DNA from: Clostridiaceae bacterium
Lineage (GTDB): Bacteria; Bacillota; Clostridia; DSM-8532
NCBI GenBank assembly: GCA_012728095.1
Contig: JAAYFU010000020.1
Coordinates: forward strand, 1-60,494
Direction of reading: 5' to 3'
Length of the DNA stretch: 60,494 nucleotides
Made by a program: the position numbers and the translations under genes. Positions 50,547 to 59,567 of this stretch are shown here, in pieces; the first letter of the stretch is position 1, and every line of letters starts with the position of its first letter. The notes under the pieces were generated by a model. It searched no databases. It saw nothing but the letters and a program-made list of their open reading frames with translations, and had not been told where the DNA came from.

Positions 50547-51943
50547 GATTCTTCAATTTCTTTTTTCCTGCGAACCTTAAGCATTATAAACAGAAGCGGA
50601 ATCAGATATACAACAAGCAGCCCCAATGTTACAAACAGCATTTGATCTGATTCGGGCGCAAGTCCTATAAACACCAGCATAGGAGCCCCCAATGCTATAG
50701 CAAAGCTGCTTCCTGTCAACAGATTATTTGCAGCGGGAGTTTTGAACTCAGGATCTATTTCCCTTAGCAATACTACTCCCGAACTGATTGTCCCTGTAAG
50801 CATTCCGTACATGGAAACCATTCCTTCATGCTCATATCCGGGATATATTCTTTTGCACAACCATAACAGATAATAATAGGTTACAATACCGCCAAGGATA
50901 GCCATCAGAAGGAAAGGAACCCATAATCCTTTCAATTCCTTGAATTCGATTGACGCTATACCGGCGATGGTCATGAAATCAAACGCAAGACCGGATATCC
51001 TGGATAATAAATAATTATTTGGGTATTGGCGCGTCATTACCTTCGCCTTTGTCAAAGCGTCAAATCCCAGTCGGCAGCCTATTGCCAATATCGAACCTGT
51101 GATAAAATTAAATCCCCAAATTATTGGCGACAACGTCTTTGACAAACCAGGCGCAACATTCGTCAATAAACTTGTAACGCCAAGGGATACTAAGTACGTG
51201 ACCAGATATATTAATAGAACCAGTGCACACTGAATAGAAAACCTGTCAACCGATTGGGATATGGGAATCTCATTCTTACTCTGAAAATCTTCTACAGTAA
51301 CCGAACCTGAGATATATTCCGGTTCCTGAACTGATATTCTTTTTTGCCTTTTTACTATATTTATATAATATATGCCCACAACACAGGCACATATAAATCC
51401 TGCAGCGGCAATTGACAGCCCGAAGGATTGCCCTCCCACAAAACCCAGCTGCTCATAAGACGAGCCGACATTATTGGCCTGTCCCGGCCCCTGACCAAAT
51501 CCCATTGGTAAAAGTATACCGGCGGCCTTAAAAAAGCCGGGCATTATTGTATATCCTAGTCCAATTGAAATTATCAGACCCAAAATACCCTGAACCAAGT
51601 ATGTACTTACAATTAACGCACCGCTCTTAAGCCCTGCCAAATCATTCTTTTCTTTCTCGCCGTATTTTGCAGGAATTCTTAAAGAAAGTGCAATGAAGCC
51701 AATACCTATAGTATGGTAAGTAACTTTTTCCAGAAAGTCCAATTCCAGAGGAAGCAAATTCAGTTCTCTTAAAAATAACGCTATAAAACCGCCTAATACC
51801 GCCGTAGGAACCATAGCTTTCCTGATAAAAGCTATTTTACGGGTCAGTATATTGGCAAAAAGCAGAAGCCCGGCTATTAATCCAAACTGAATAATGAAAT
51901 CCCACAAACTGGTATTAGCCGCAGAAAAATCCACAAAAAACAC
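50543..51943 (-). CDS. gltS: GltS-family sodium/glutamate symporter
   Basis: This 466-residue membrane protein has about ten helices and the GltS signature MGFGQGPGQANNVG near residue 146, repeated more loosely at GMLTGTISSGVVLLREIDPE near 390. ESS-family carriers import glutamate with Na+. It is larger than E. coli GltS (401) because of a hydrophilic loop (ISVQEPEYISGSVTVEDFQS) near 205-235. It overlaps the end of the convergent fusion gene by 4 nt. It neighbours a GDH gene but is not in its operon. Confidence 0.9.
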   Translation of the reverse strand: MFFVDFSAANTSLWDFIIQFGLIAGLLLFANILTRKIAFIRKAMVPTAVLGGFIALFLRELNLLPLELDFLEKVTYHTIGIGFIALSLRIPAKYGEKEKNDLAGLKSGALIVSTYLVQGILGLIISIGLGYTIMPGFFKAAGILLPMGFGQGPGQANNVGSSYEQLGFVGGQSFGLSIAAAGFICACVVGIYYINIVKRQKRISVQEPEYISGSVTVEDFQSKNEIPISQSVDRFSIQCALVLLIYLVTYLVSLGVTSLLTNVAPGLSKTLSPIIWGFNFITGSILAIGCRLGFDALTKAKVMTRQYPNNYLLSRISGLAFDFMTIAGIASIEFKELKGLWVPFLLMAILGGIVTYYYLLWLCKRIYPGYEHEGMVSMYGMLTGTISSGVVLLREIDPEFKTPAANNLLTGSSFAIALGAPMLVFIGLAPESDQMLFVTLGLLVVYLIPLLFIMLKVRRKKEIEES

Positions 51944-51953
51944 TCCTTTTATA

Positions 51954-53144
51954 CTAATGTTTTCGAACTTTTAGAAGTTTAAACAACTCTCTGTATTTCA
52001 GGGCGCTTCTGGGGTGATTTGACTTAATTTCGTATGCCTGCCTGTTATTGGTGGCAAACGCAATATCCATCTGACCTATAATATTCATATCAGACATATC
52101 GTCAAATTTATATATATATTTATGATTGTCCTCACCTTCAAAAACTATACGATCGTTGTAGCAAAGCAGCTTGCCTTTTGCAATCAGCCTGTTTCTGCCC
52201 CGGTCAGCCTTCCACAGGGTTTGATCTTCATCGGAATATATCAGTTCATCAGGCGGCAGGTTTTTAATTCTTTCAATATCCTCTTTCATCCTTGTATCCT
52301 GAAATCTGCACCAATCCAAAACCGTCTTAAATGGCGGTTCATCATCGTTGTTGGATGATATATATCCGTAAGCGTCATATCTTAAATCTAATCCGCAGTT
52401 GCAAAAGAACCTGTCTCCCTGGCTTTTCAGCGTTGAGTATCTGTAACACTTTGGACATATATAAAGGGCTGTCTCAATATTCTCCGCAAGTCTGTCGCCT
52501 ATATATGCAACAGGATTTTTTTCCTGCTCCTCATAAGCATTGACATATAAGTCATTCTTAATAGCCATATATATCTCATCTGCGGTCATAGACTTCAGCT
52601 CTTCAGGGGTGTATTCCTTAACTACCCGTCCTCTCATCTCGCCCCTTCGAAGTGTCTTTGACCATCGAGGGCTTGTAAAATATCCACCGTCCAGACGAAA
52701 AGTAATTAATGATACACCGCTTTTTTTGATAAGCTTACCCGTTGCAGGATGAATCTCGCCGGTTTCTCCGCTGAAGGAACGGTTGCCTTCTGCAAACATA
52801 CAGACATTTGCCCCATCTTTTAATCTCTTTAATATGTTTATAGCTGTTTGTATCTCTGTTATGGCTTTTACCCTGGGAATCGGCCCGACAAGAAAATTGA
52901 TAAGCTTACTTATTAAGCCCCATCTGAAAATATGCTCGCTCGCTACATAATACATTTGGTGAGGAAACGCCAAACCGACCAAAAAAGGATCATAATCAGT
53001 GTTGTGATTGGCCAGAACAATGTATGGAATATTTTTGGGTTCGGCTTTTTCATAAGAATAATTTAATTTCTTTACAAGATAAGGTTTCAGAAAAATATGC
53101 AACAATCTATAAACAAATCGGTGCCAGTATAAAATCTTCATCAT
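51954..53144 (-). CDS. PlsC-type acyltransferase fused to a Zn-ribbon and a C-terminal beta domain
   Basis: This 396-residue protein has a 1-acylglycerol-3-phosphate acyltransferase domain (about 1-210): motif I NHNTDYDPF (an HxxxxD variant), motif III FAEGNRSFSGETGE and IPRVKAI. It continues with a zinc ribbon (CPKCYRYSTLK then FFCNCG, about 230-260) and a C-terminal domain of about 100 residues with beta strands KLLCYNDRIVFEGEDNHKYIYKFDDM that look PH- or GRAM-like. Ordinary PlsC proteins are 200-250 residues. The motif has Asp in NHNTDYD at the catalytic base position. It is probably membrane-associated and modifies a lipid or glycolipid. Confidence 0.82.
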   Translation of the reverse strand: MMKILYWHRFVYRLLHIFLKPYLVKKLNYSYEKAEPKNIPYIVLANHNTDYDPFLVGLAFPHQMYYVASEHIFRWGLISKLINFLVGPIPRVKAITEIQTAINILKRLKDGANVCMFAEGNRSFSGETGEIHPATGKLIKKSGVSLITFRLDGGYFTSPRWSKTLRRGEMRGRVVKEYTPEELKSMTADEIYMAIKNDLYVNAYEEQEKNPVAYIGDRLAENIETALYICPKCYRYSTLKSQGDRFFCNCGLDLRYDAYGYISSNNDDEPPFKTVLDWCRFQDTRMKEDIERIKNLPPDELIYSDEDQTLWKADRGRNRLIAKGKLLCYNDRIVFEGEDNHKYIYKFDDMSDMNIIGQMDIAFATNNRQAYEIKSNHPRSALKYRELFKLLKVRKH

Positions 53145-53456
53145 TTTCCTCGCCTTAAAAAATTTATGAATTTGCGAAAAAATGCTTAATTTTAACTTAT
53201 TATCTCATACTTTTATACTGCTTGTATACACTGTAAAATTTAATTTTAGTTTTTCTTTATATATATTCCAATTTTTATATTAACAATCAAATAAGAACAT
53301 GTAAAGCCGTTATGTCATACTTAACTGATTACCACTATTGCCTGATATTAACAGAATGCAGTATAAATATAAAACTAGAATAAAACTATATCGGCAATAA
53401 CATGTAACCTATGTAAACCGGCATGGCTAAAAAGAATCTATCCGGCAAGTCTAATT

Positions 53457-53493
53457 AAAAGCGAGGTTGTTTCAAACATTATGAAACAACCTC
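53457..53493 (-). terminator. strong intrinsic terminator of the TrpXYZ-like ABC operon
   Basis: GAGGTTGTTTCA pairs perfectly with TGAAACAACCTC (12 bp, 7-nt loop), followed on the minus strand by GCTTTTAATT. The rest of 53145-53462 shows AT-rich upstream DNA of the PlsC gene and nothing else recognisable. Confidence 0.85.
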
Positions 53494-53532
53494 TATTAAC
53501 ACTTACAATTATTTTCATCAGTTTAAGACCGT

Positions 53533-54336
53533 CTATGACAGGAGAGTGCGGTCATATGCGAATTCTTCACCACTGGCATTACCGAAGCGTTTTAAAAGGC
53601 TTTCAACTGTGAGTTTCTTTTTCTCATCTCCTTTGATATCCAGTATTACTCTACCATCATGCATCATTATTAATCGATTCCCGTACTTTATAGCGTCACG
53701 CATATTATGGGTGATCATCATGGTGGTTAAATTGTTTTCCTTAATCAATTGATCCGTCATGGATAATACTCTTTCAGCCGTTTTGGGGTCAAGAGCCGCC
53801 GTATGTTCATCCAACAATAGCAGTTTCGGTTTTTTTATCGTAGCCATCAATAAAGTGATAGCTTGTCTTTGTCCTCCCGAAAGCAGTCCCACTTTTGTCT
53901 GGAGCCTGTTCTCAAGACCGAGCTCCAACCTGGAAAGCATTTGTCTGTATGTTTCCCTTTCCCTATTTGTTATTCCCCATTTTAGACCCCTGGGTTGCCC
54001 ACGTCTTAATGCCAAAGCTAAATTTTCCTCAAGCATCATATCCGAAGCTGTTCCCATCATTGGATCCTGAAAAACTCTTCCCAGCATTGTAGCGCGTTTG
54101 TGTTCGGGTAGTTTTGTCACATCCGTTCCTGCAATGTGAATTGTACCCTTATCTACTCCATAGACTCCGGCAACACAGTTCAATAAAGTGGATTTTCCGG
54201 CTCCGTTACCACCAATCAGGGTTACAAAGTCTCCTTCTTCCAAGTGTATGCTGACATCCCGTAATGCTATCTTCTGGTTGACAGTTCCGGGATTAAACAC
54301 TTTATAGATCCCATCTATCTTAAGCATGTTACTCAC
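53533..54336 (-). CDS. ABC transporter ATPase (TrpZ-like)
   Basis: This 267-residue ABC ATPase has Walker A GGNGAGKSTLLN near residue 42, signature LSGGQRQAITLLMA near 150, Walker B LLLLDEHTAALDP near 172 and His in MITHNMRDAIKYG near 208. The KPKLLLLDEHTAALDPKT core is found in LivF/LivG-related ATPases of the TrpXYZ class. It starts inside the end of the permease gene (8-nt overlap). It is the last gene of a three-gene importer operon and is followed by a strong terminator. Confidence 0.92.
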   Translation of the reverse strand: MSNMLKIDGIYKVFNPGTVNQKIALRDVSIHLEEGDFVTLIGGNGAGKSTLLNCVAGVYGVDKGTIHIAGTDVTKLPEHKRATMLGRVFQDPMMGTASDMMLEENLALALRRGQPRGLKWGITNRERETYRQMLSRLELGLENRLQTKVGLLSGGQRQAITLLMATIKKPKLLLLDEHTAALDPKTAERVLSMTDQLIKENNLTTMMITHNMRDAIKYGNRLIMMHDGRVILDIKGDEKKKLTVESLLKRFGNASGEEFAYDRTLLS

Positions 54337-55222
54337 CCTCCTTAATAGTAATTTTAGGCGGGTTGAGCCGTTCCCTTATTATTGGAAGAGACAGAGCTAT
54401 TGCAACCGTAATTGCGGTAAAAAGTTTCAGATCATTGCTGTGCATTCCCAGTTTCAGTACAAAGGCTATGATTATTCGATATGTAATAGCTCCCATCGCA
54501 AGCGATGTCAGTCTCATAAAATAATTTCTTTTCCCAAAGAGAACCTCGCCTATTATCACCGAAGCAAGACCGATTACAATTGAACCGGTGCCCATCTGCA
54601 CATCGGCAAAAGTCTGGTTCTGTGCTATAAATGCCCCGCTCAAAGCAACAATGCCATTACTTAATACAAGCCCAATAGTTATCATTGTATCGGTGTTTAT
54701 ACCCTGAGCCCTCACCATATTGGGATTATTTCCGGTTGCCCTGATGGCACAGCCGATTTCAGTTCCGAAAAACCAGTATAAAAAGCATATTACAACAGTT
54801 ACACTTATAAAGCCTAAAGCAATAATGGCCCATGAAGATTCCAATCCAATTTTTTCAAATGCCGTATATACTGTCTCCATGCGTAATAATGAAAGGCTTG
54901 CTTTTCCAAGTACGCGAAGATTTACAGAGTATAGCGCAATCATAGTAAGTATGCCTGACAACAAGGCAGGAATCTTCAGTTTTGTGTGTAACAGGCCTGT
55001 CGCCAGGCCTGCGGCCATTCCTCCCAATAATGCCATTCCTGTTGCAATATATGGATTAATACCCTTTGTAATAGCTTGTGCCGCAATTGCCGCACCCAAA
55101 GTAATGCTGCCTTCCACCGTAAGGTCTGCGATTTCTAAAATCCGAAAGGAAATATACACCCCTATCGTCATCACAGACCATAATAACCCCAGTGAGACTG
55201 CTCCTTTTATTATCTCCAGCAT
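54329..55222 (-). CDS. ABC transporter permease (TrpY-like, BPD_transp_2 family)
   Basis: This 297-residue membrane protein has about eight helices and a LivH-like segment ADLTVEGSITLGAAIAAQAI near residue 33. It also has AIRATGNNPNMVRAQGINTD near 160, the coupling loop typical of the BPD_transp_2 family. It forms a homodimeric or paired channel with the ATPase. The upstream substrate-binding gene is 85 nt away, with a possible weak stem-loop in between. The substrate is not evident; in streptococci the TrpXYZ family moves tryptophan. Confidence 0.9.
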   Translation of the reverse strand: MLEIIKGAVSLGLLWSVMTIGVYISFRILEIADLTVEGSITLGAAIAAQAITKGINPYIATGMALLGGMAAGLATGLLHTKLKIPALLSGILTMIALYSVNLRVLGKASLSLLRMETVYTAFEKIGLESSWAIIALGFISVTVVICFLYWFFGTEIGCAIRATGNNPNMVRAQGINTDTMITIGLVLSNGIVALSGAFIAQNQTFADVQMGTGSIVIGLASVIIGEVLFGKRNYFMRLTSLAMGAITYRIIIAFVLKLGMHSNDLKLFTAITVAIALSLPIIRERLNPPKITIKEGE

Positions 55223-55307
55223 GTTTGTCCACCTTTTTTATAAAGTCCGATAAAATCAGCTCTTATTAATAAACCCCTTTAACCACCGGTTTTATTATTT
55301 TGATTTT

Positions 55308-56279
55308 TTAATAATTAACAACGTATTCCAACAGATCATCAGGAATCTTTATACCGATTTCCTCGGCTACGGTTCCGTTAATTGCGAAATCATACTTGTC
55401 AGGTTTCTCAATCGGCATTGTGGCCGGCTTTGCTTCACCTTTAAGAACTTTTATTGCCATAAGACCTGTTTGGTAGCCTAAATCATAATAATTTATGCCA
55501 AGAGTCGCCAGCCCTCCGTTTTCTACCATTCCGGCCTCCCCACAGATAACAGGAGTCTTGGATTTTGACGTAACGCCGTAAACGGTAGGCATTGCCGTTG
55601 CAAAAGTGTTATCGGTCGGTATGTAAATTGCGTCACATTTTTCAACGATGGATTGTGTTGCCTGCTGTACATCATTGGAATTTGCGACTGTGACTTCCAC
55701 ATAATTAAGTCCCATTGCTTCAATGTGTTCCCTGGCAATCTTAGCCTGAACAATGGAATTGTCTTCACTTGAAGTATAAAGTACACCAACCGTTTTTGCA
55801 TCGGGTACAAGCTTGACAAGAAGCTCGATTTGTTCCTTAATCGGATTCATGTCCGTGGTTCCGCTCACATTTAAACCCGGGACTTCATTCGACTGGGCTA
55901 ATCTGGCGGCTACATAATCCGTAATGGCCGTTCCGAGAATAGGAATTTCAGAAGTTTTTCCGGCAATCGACTGGGCTGCCGGTGTTGCGATAGCCAGTAC
56001 CAGGTCTACCTTGTTACTGACAAAGCGATCGCTTATAGTTGACAGATTTGTTTGATCCCCCTGGGCATTCTGTATGTCGAAGGTAATATTCTTGCCCTCA
56101 ACATACCCATTGTCCTTTAAGGCTGCAATAAAGCCTTCCCTTGCCGAATCAAGGGCAACATGCTCCATGTACTGAATAATACCGACTGTGGGGACCTTTT
56201 TCCCCTTAGTGCAACCTGCAAATACTACAAATAATGCCATGGCAAGAACAAAAGCCATAGCTTTCGCTATTCTTTTCAT
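55308..56279 (-). CDS. ABC substrate-binding lipoprotein (TrpX-like, PF04392 family)
   Basis: This 323-residue lipoprotein has signal peptide MKRIAKAMAFVLAMALFVVF and lipobox FAGC near residue 23. The PF04392 fold follows: VPTVGIIQYMEHVALDSARE near 30, LVLAIATPAAQSIAG near 93, GVLYTSSEDNSIVQA near 167 and IYIPTDNTFATAMP near 213. Family members bind tryptophan, tyrosine or nucleoside-like ligands. It is the first gene of the operon and directly follows a consensus promoter with a dyad at the start site. There is no T-box leader, so amino-acid tRNA control is unlikely. Confidence 0.9.
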   Translation of the reverse strand: MKRIAKAMAFVLAMALFVVFAGCTKGKKVPTVGIIQYMEHVALDSAREGFIAALKDNGYVEGKNITFDIQNAQGDQTNLSTISDRFVSNKVDLVLAIATPAAQSIAGKTSEIPILGTAITDYVAARLAQSNEVPGLNVSGTTDMNPIKEQIELLVKLVPDAKTVGVLYTSSEDNSIVQAKIAREHIEAMGLNYVEVTVANSNDVQQATQSIVEKCDAIYIPTDNTFATAMPTVYGVTSKSKTPVICGEAGMVENGGLATLGINYYDLGYQTGLMAIKVLKGEAKPATMPIEKPDKYDFAINGTVAEEIGIKIPDDLLEYVVNY

Positions 56280-56311
56280 ATCCGTACCTCCGTGCTACGA
56301 TATTTTATTTA

Positions 56312-56324
56312 TACCCTATGGGTA
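56312..56324. promoter_or_regulatory. dyad TACCC-TAT-GGGTA at the TrpX-operon start site
   Basis: A perfect 5-3-5 inverted repeat lies about 12 nt downstream of the -10 element and 30 nt before the lipoprotein ATG, a position suited to a repressor. Confidence 0.5.
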
Positions 56325-56335
56325 AATTATAATTA

Positions 56336-56364
56336 ATTATATGCAAAGCATATTTCCTTGTCAA
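56336..56364 (-). promoter_or_regulatory. consensus sigma-A promoter of the TrpXYZ-like operon
   Basis: TTGACA (56359-56364) and TATAAT (56336-56341) are separated by exactly 17 nt on the minus strand. This is the best promoter match in the window, about 56 nt before the lipoprotein start. Confidence 0.85.
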
Positions 56365-56376
56365 TAAACAATAAAA

Positions 56377-56850
56377 TCAACTGTCCCTGTTGGATTTTAT
56401 TACCTGGATTACTTTTTCGATGTTTTTCAGTTGCTCTATTTTATATTCTGTGTTTGAAGCTGTCTTTATATATAAATATGAAAGATTCCCGTATATAAAG
56501 CTTTTCTTTGTTTTTTCCTCGATGTTGGTTATATCGCAGTAGGGGATATCAAATGAACTGTAACCTGTATTTCCGAATACTCTTTTATCTGTCAGGCACA
56601 GCATTCTTTTTCTGTTTAATATCAATTCTTTTACACACAGAAAAAGAGAAACCACTGAGACGGTAATAATAATGTAATCGATTTCTGCAAACACGTCCGC
56701 ATTCTCTCCGGCAAGGTAAAAAGATGAAAAAACAATGCAGACAATTGCCAAAACAATGCCGACTATAAATACCTTATTATGAAATTCACCTTTTAGCAGT
56801 ATTTTTTCTCCTCTTTCTTCAAGAATATTTGTGTTCTTTTCATTATTCAT
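56377..56850 (-). CDS. bacterial PH-like membrane protein
   Basis: This 157-residue protein has two helices (VFIVGIVLAIVCIVFSSFYL near residue 27 and YIIITVSVVSLFLCVKELIL near 58) followed by a bPH-like domain: KRMLCLTDKRVFGNTGYSSF near 80, then IPYCDITNIEEKTKKSFIYG and a terminal helix. bPH domains often occur next to membrane stress or proteolysis genes. A longer upstream frame exists, but the ATG at 56848-56850 is preferred because AGAAGG and GAGGAG lie just ahead. It follows the YhfC-type gene by 77 nt on the same strand. The function is unknown. Confidence 0.78.
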   Translation of the reverse strand: MNNEKNTNILEERGEKILLKGEFHNKVFIVGIVLAIVCIVFSSFYLAGENADVFAEIDYIIITVSVVSLFLCVKELILNRKRMLCLTDKRVFGNTGYSSFDIPYCDITNIEEKTKKSFIYGNLSYLYIKTASNTEYKIEQLKNIEKVIQVIKSNRDS

Positions 56851-56927
56851 TATCCTTCTTATCTCCTCTCGGGACTGCTTTCTCGTATGCCTGAAATCCG
56901 GGTTTGAATAATGCAAATAATCTTATT

Positions 56928-57770
56928 CTATACTGTTTCAACCGGGTCTACGCTGTCTTCCAAATTATAATTTATACCATGCTTTTTCCATACTTGTACT
57001 GCTATTAATATAATGCAAACTGTAATTAAATATATTACCAATTCTACAACCCACACGTTTGGTACATTTCTTGAAAGTATTACTGCGACTGCATCAACAA
57101 AAGCATGTAATAATATTGCAAGAGGATATAACCAGAAACATTTCCCCTTTTTTTTCACCGCAAACCACACCAGGACTGATAACGAGATATGAATAGCTAC
57201 TGCCGCAATGCGTTCAAATATGCCGATTAAAAAATTAACTGGAGGCGAATTTGACAATAATTCAAATGTTTTGTTAAGCTCCTGTAACTGGGCCTCATCG
57301 GTTATTCCGGCTGTAAGCTGCTCGATAGCTCCGGTATTCAGCATTATTGACGTTATGATATTTGACGCCATACCCAATACTAGGATAAAAAAGGCTTCAA
57401 CTCCGCCGTGTCCCGCTCCGTACATCAGAGCATTCCTGTCATTCTTCAAATCTTTTTTTAACACTGTTTTGAATGCAGCCAAACGACCTGTTTCTTCAAA
57501 AAGTCCGGCCATTAACCCACCGTAAATGCTAAACAACCATGTATTTGTTTTTATTGTTTTCCCAATGCCGGAATTTAATATAACCAGGTGAAAGAACTGC
57601 TCAAGAATTAATGCAAATACAATAAATGTGGCACAACCGATAAAGAACGGCTTAATACCAGTCTTAAGTTTATTTTTCAGATAGAATAGAAGGGCAACAG
57701 GTAAAGCGAAACCGGTCAAAGCGCTGATTGACATAAAAGATATAGATAATGCAGGTACAGAATATGCCAT
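56928..57770 (-). CDS. YhfC-family intramembrane glutamic-type protease-like protein
   Basis: This 280-residue membrane protein has about eight helices. Conserved polar motifs within the membrane are AGLFEETGRLAAF near residue 90, YGAGHGGVEAFFILV near 117 and LLHAFVDAVAVILS near 222. This Glu-Glu, His and His/Asp pattern is shared by the YhfC and CPBP/Rce1 superfamilies of putative intramembrane proteases. Substrates are unknown. The ATG follows GGAGGG, and a TTGAAA-17-TACAAT promoter lies 29-57 nt upstream. The PH-like gene is downstream on the same transcript. The assignment to YhfC is by motif. Confidence 0.82.
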   Translation of the reverse strand: MAYSVPALSISFMSISALTGFALPVALLFYLKNKLKTGIKPFFIGCATFIVFALILEQFFHLVILNSGIGKTIKTNTWLFSIYGGLMAGLFEETGRLAAFKTVLKKDLKNDRNALMYGAGHGGVEAFFILVLGMASNIITSIMLNTGAIEQLTAGITDEAQLQELNKTFELLSNSPPVNFLIGIFERIAAVAIHISLSVLVWFAVKKKGKCFWLYPLAILLHAFVDAVAVILSRNVPNVWVVELVIYLITVCIILIAVQVWKKHGINYNLEDSVDPVETV

Positions 57771-57798
57771 AAAATATACCCTCCTTTGAGTTGTTTTT

Positions 57799-57827
57799 AT
57801 TGTATTCTATGTAACCATTCATTTCAA
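57799..57827 (-). promoter_or_regulatory. sigma-A-type promoter of the YhfC/PH unit
   Basis: Minus-strand TTGAAA (57822-57827) and TACAAT (57799-57804) are separated by 17 nt, 29 nt upstream of the YhfC start. Confidence 0.65.
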
Positions 57828-57953
57828 GTTTTTATTACATCAACAAATTAAAATCAGATACGGGATATGGTTTATAAAATGCTAATATTCTGTTCATGTT
57901 TGCATGGTATCTTATTTCGGTATAAACCTTTATTTCTATCAGGTTGTAATAAA

Positions 57954-57962
57954 TGATATAAT
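57954..57962 (+). promoter_or_regulatory. extended -10 promoter of the membrane-protein gene at 58007
   Basis: TGATATAAT lies 45 nt before the start codon; no strong -35 is visible. It is the same extended -10 sequence seen before the GAF/ATP-grasp gene. Confidence 0.45.
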
Positions 57963-58006
57963 CGACATTGAAATTACAAAATTACAATAGACATTAGAGG
58001 GGGGTT

Positions 58007-58702
58007 ATGATGCTGAAAAAAATTAAATGGAATTGGAGAAAAATATTCGGTCTTATCCTCTTTATTACATTAATTGCTTCCATCGTATATATTATTATAA
58101 TGCTTTTTTTATCGCCGTCGGGTATTTCGGGATCAGAAACCTTCATACATGTAAAAAGCCATTATACTTTAATGCTGATCCAGTGTGTCCTGGGCCTGGT
58201 GGTCATGATGATCCCCACGTTTATTGAACGGAAATTTTCCATCAGTATTCCAAATTACATGTACGTACTTTATTTTATTTTTCTCTATTGCGCCATCTAC
58301 CTTGGAGAAGTTCGAAGTTTCTACTACCTTATTCCCTATTGGGACACCATACTGCATGCTTTTAGCGGCGCTATGCTTGGTGCTTTGGGTTTCTCCCTCA
58401 TAAGCATACTTAATAATACCAAAGATATTAATCTCGAATTAAGCCCCTTTTTTGTCTCATTGTTTGCCTTTTGCTTTGCGATGGCAGCAGGCGCCATATG
58501 GGAAATATATGAGTTTTCCGTTGACAGTCTGTTATCCCTAAACATGCAGAAATATATGCTTGAAGACGGTACGCCGCTTATTGGACAGGAAGCGCTGGCC
58601 GATACAATGAAAGACATTATAGTTGATGCAATAAGCGCCTTTGTTATTTCGACAGCAGGCTACATTGTGAATAAAACCGCTGTGATAAGTAACAAAAAGT
58701 AA
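58007..58702 (+). CDS. multi-pass membrane protein of the DUF2238/YjdF-like type
   Basis: This 231-residue protein has about six helices. Intramembrane polar residues are clustered in YWDTILHAFSGAMLGALGFS near residue 112, AAGAIWEIYEFSVDSLL near 162 and DTMKDIIVDAISAFVIS near 200. The D-H, E-E and D-D pattern recalls the DUF2238 (YjdF) family, whose function is unknown. The start ATG follows GAGGGGGG; a second ATG one codon later is equally possible. It has its own promoter and is 55 nt ahead of the GT8 gene on the same strand. Confidence 0.72.
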   Translation: MMLKKIKWNWRKIFGLILFITLIASIVYIIIMLFLSPSGISGSETFIHVKSHYTLMLIQCVLGLVVMMIPTFIERKFSISIPNYMYVLYFIFLYCAIYLGEVRSFYYLIPYWDTILHAFSGAMLGALGFSLISILNNTKDINLELSPFFVSLFAFCFAMAAGAIWEIYEFSVDSLLSLNMQKYMLEDGTPLIGQEALADTMKDIIVDAISAFVISTAGYIVNKTAVISNKK

Positions 58703-58757
58703 CTTACTAACCTACAGAAAATATGATATATAATTCTACTGAGGGTGATAAATTAAT

Positions 58758-59567
58758 ATGAATCTGCTGGTAACCTTAGATTCAAAATATATAAGGCCGT
58801 TAAAGGTTATGCTTGCTTCACTCTTCATAAATAATCGCTCGGAAAAATTCGACATATATCTTATGCATTCCAGGATTAAAGATGAAGAGATAGATGATGT
58901 TGAACGCTTTATAGCCGGTTATGGGCAAAAGCTTTTTGTAATAAAAATAGACAGCAGCTATTTTGAAAATGCCCCTGTGGTTTTTCATTATACAAAAGAG
59001 ATGTATTACAGGTTATTGGCTTATAAATTCCTGCCGGCAAATCTTGATCGTATCCTTTACCTTGATCCGGATATCCTGGTCATTAATCCCATTCGTGGAT
59101 TATATGAAATCGAACTTGACGGGTATCTTTACGCAGCGGCACATCACAGTGTTTTACCTGTCAAGAAAATAAACAGCATCCGCCTGTATCCGTATAAAAT
59201 TAGCGCATATTTCAATTCAGGCGTTTTGCTTATGAATCTGGACTTACAAAGAAAACTTTTAGATGAAAAAACGATTTTCGAATTTGTCGAAAAAAATCGT
59301 TCAAAACTAATTATGCCGGATCAGGATATTATTAACGTTCTTTATGCCAATCAAATAAAAAGTCTTGATGAGAAACTTTATAATTACGATGTCAGATATT
59401 ATAAATATTATAAAAAAATCACAAACAAAAACTGCGATATGGACTTTATTATCAGAAACACCGTTATTCTTCATTTCTGCGGCAAGAAAAAGCCATGGAA
59501 CAGTAGTTATAACGGCCAGTTTCATTCATTGTACAAGCATTATGAAAAGCTGGCTATACCCGAATAA
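58758..59567 (+). CDS. glycosyltransferase family 8 protein
   Basis: This 269-residue GT-A enzyme starts MNLLVTLDSKYIRPLKVMLA and has DRILYLDPDILVINPI near residue 95, the DxD-type motif for Mn2+ and nucleotide-sugar binding. YFNSGVLLMNLDL near 153 and VILHFCGKKKPWN near 236 are GT8 hallmarks. It probably transfers glucose or galactose from a UDP-sugar to a lipopolysaccharide-like, teichoic acid or glycogenin-type acceptor. No other cell-wall glycan genes are nearby, so the acceptor is unknown. GAGGGTGAT lies upstream of the ATG. Confidence 0.9.
   Translation: MNLLVTLDSKYIRPLKVMLASLFINNRSEKFDIYLMHSRIKDEEIDDVERFIAGYGQKLFVIKIDSSYFENAPVVFHYTKEMYYRLLAYKFLPANLDRILYLDPDILVINPIRGLYEIELDGYLYAAAHHSVLPVKKINSIRLYPYKISAYFNSGVLLMNLDLQRKLLDEKTIFEFVEKNRSKLIMPDQDIINVLYANQIKSLDEKLYNYDVRYYKYYKKITNKNCDMDFIIRNTVILHFCGKKKPWNSSYNGQFHSLYKHYEKLAIPE

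Noticed and set aside
56280-56376. T-box or tryptophan leader before the TrpX-like gene
   Set aside because: The leader is only about 55 nt long and has no T-box sequence or terminator.
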